Positions 6,312-6,785 of a DNA stretch of 6,785 bases are shown piece by piece. The position numbers and the translations under genes are program-made. The notes under the pieces are model-generated. The model was not told the DNA's origin, did no database searches, and saw only the letters and a list, made by a program, of their open reading frames with translations. Numbering within the stretch: position 1 is the first letter of the stretch; each line of letters opens with the position of its first letter. Source of the stretch: an uncultured Clostridia bacterium (GTDB taxonomy: Bacteria > Bacillota > Clostridia > Christensenellales > UBA1242). The DNA is taken from NCBI GenBank assembly GCA_944383945.1, contig CALWRL010000039.1:1-6785 (forward strand). Direction: 5' to 3'.

Positions 6312-6572
6312 ATGGACAATAAGCAAAAAAAACTTTTTAAAAAAAATATGAAGCGCAGAATGATTGAGCTTTTTGTTTCAATTCCGTTTGGGATTGGTTT
6401 TGCTTATTTATTTTATGTTATTAATCTTTCGGTTGGTCTTCAATTGTTTTTAACCGTTGTTTGCTGGGGAGCTGTTATTGGAATTATTGAATTGATTTTT
6501 TGGCTTGTTAGCATTATTGTTGCAAAAAAACAAAAAGATAAACCAAAACGCAGAGACCCTTTTGCAGATTAA
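6312..6572 (+). CDS. Small two-helix membrane protein upstream of dnaB
   Basis: I do not recognise this 86-residue protein. It has a strongly basic N-terminus (about nine Lys/Arg in the first 16 residues), membrane helices at about 18-39 and 43-70 joined by a very short loop, and a basic C-terminus (KKQKDKPKRR). By the positive-inside rule both ends should be cytoplasmic, forming a helical hairpin in the membrane. The start at 6312 is the only Met near the strong promoter at 6274-6301. There is no ribosome binding site, so initiation is probably leaderless. dnaB follows after 14 bases with its own RBS, so the two are very likely cotranscribed. In well-known Firmicutes dnaB commonly follows rplI; no rplI is seen directly upstream here. 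Confidence 0.75.
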   Translation: MDNKQKKLFKKNMKRRMIELFVSIPFGIGFAYLFYVINLSVGLQLFLTVVCWGAVIGIIELIFWLVSIIVAKKQKDKPKRRDPFAD

Positions 6573-6575
6573 CTT

Positions 6576-6581
6576 AGGAGA
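6576..6581 (+). promoter_or_regulatory. RBS of dnaB
   Basis: AGGAGA lies five bases before the ATG at 6587 and fixes the dnaB start. It sits four bases after the preceding stop codon, consistent with translation within one operon message. Confidence 0.75.
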
Positions 6582-6586
6582 AATTT

Positions 6587-6785
6587 ATGGAAAAATTTAA
6601 AACGATGCCACATAGTATTGAAGCAGAGCAATCTGTTCTTGGTTCTATGCTTATTAACAATGAAGCCCCTTTAACTATTTTGAGCGTTCTTAATTGCGAC
6701 GATTTTTATTCTTCTGCGAATAAACTTATTTTTGAAAGAATGAACGAGCTTTATAGGGCTAATAAACCAATTGATTTTGTTACAT
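6587..6785 (+). CDS. dnaB: Replicative DNA helicase DnaB, N-terminus (cut by window end)
   Basis: The 66 complete codons encode the start of the DnaB N-terminal domain: MPHSIEAEQSVLGSMLIN (from residue 7), then a DDFYSSANKLIFERM segment and a PIDFVT segment. These match the conserved pattern P-x-SIEAEQSVLG ... DFY ... IF ... L ... PID-x-VT of bacterial DnaB (called DnaC in Bacillus subtilis). The hexameric helicase unwinds DNA at the replication fork and binds primase through this N-terminal domain. The RecA-like ATPase domain lies beyond the window, so its integrity cannot be judged. It is the second gene of an operon with the 86-residue membrane protein. Confidence 0.95.
   Translation, partial: MEKFKTMPHSIEAEQSVLGSMLINNEAPLTILSVLNCDDFYSSANKLIFERMNELYRANKPIDFVT

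Noticed and set aside
1..6785. CRISPR arrays, tRNA/rRNA genes, insertion sequences or att sites
   Set aside because: No spaced direct repeats outside the AT-hook coding array, no tRNA cloverleaf or rRNA-like stretch, and no transposase or integrase were seen.

Overview
The window is very AT-rich, all genes lie on the + strand, every gene end seen uses TAA, and Trp is coded by TGG. Strong AGGAGG-type ribosome binding sites, an AddA-type helicase-nuclease and a Firmicutes-style DnaB N-terminus suggest a low-GC Firmicutes/Bacillota-type bacterium, probably an uncultured lineage. This placement is an inference from composition and gene content, not a taxonomic match.

Layout: (1) 1-2640, the C-terminal ~880 residues of AddA, with helicase motifs II to VI and an intact-looking RecB-family nuclease domain; its Walker A region lies upstream of the window. 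(2) 2641-2742, an almost pure A/T intergenic region with a long inverted repeat, an extended -10 promoter and a strong ribosome binding site. (3) 2743-5061, a 772-residue protein with three predicted membrane helices, a ~275-residue coiled coil, a Tyr/Asp/Gly repeat and six regularly spaced AT-hook motifs (core RGRP), closed by a clear intrinsic terminator. (4) 5096-5342, about 250 bases with no convincing protein gene, holding a possible short RNA with its own promoter and terminator, and a -10 box for the next gene. (5) 5343-6245, a lipoprotein-type signal sequence separated by one in-frame TAG from a 251-residue domain with a C-terminal membrane helix; it reads like one membrane protein gene broken by a single stop codon. 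(6) 6256-6311, a terminator whose 3' arm contains the -35 box of the next promoter. (7) 6312-6572, an 86-residue two-helix membrane protein, followed after 14 bases by (8) the start of dnaB, cut by the window end.

Functionally, AddA (break repair by end resection) and DnaB (replicative helicase) are chromosome-maintenance genes on either side of unfamiliar envelope genes. The most unusual item is the membrane protein with AT-hooks. Its predicted topology puts the coiled coil and AT-hooks in the cytoplasm, so it could tie AT-rich chromosomal DNA to the membrane. That role is an inference; I do not recognise the protein as a described family.
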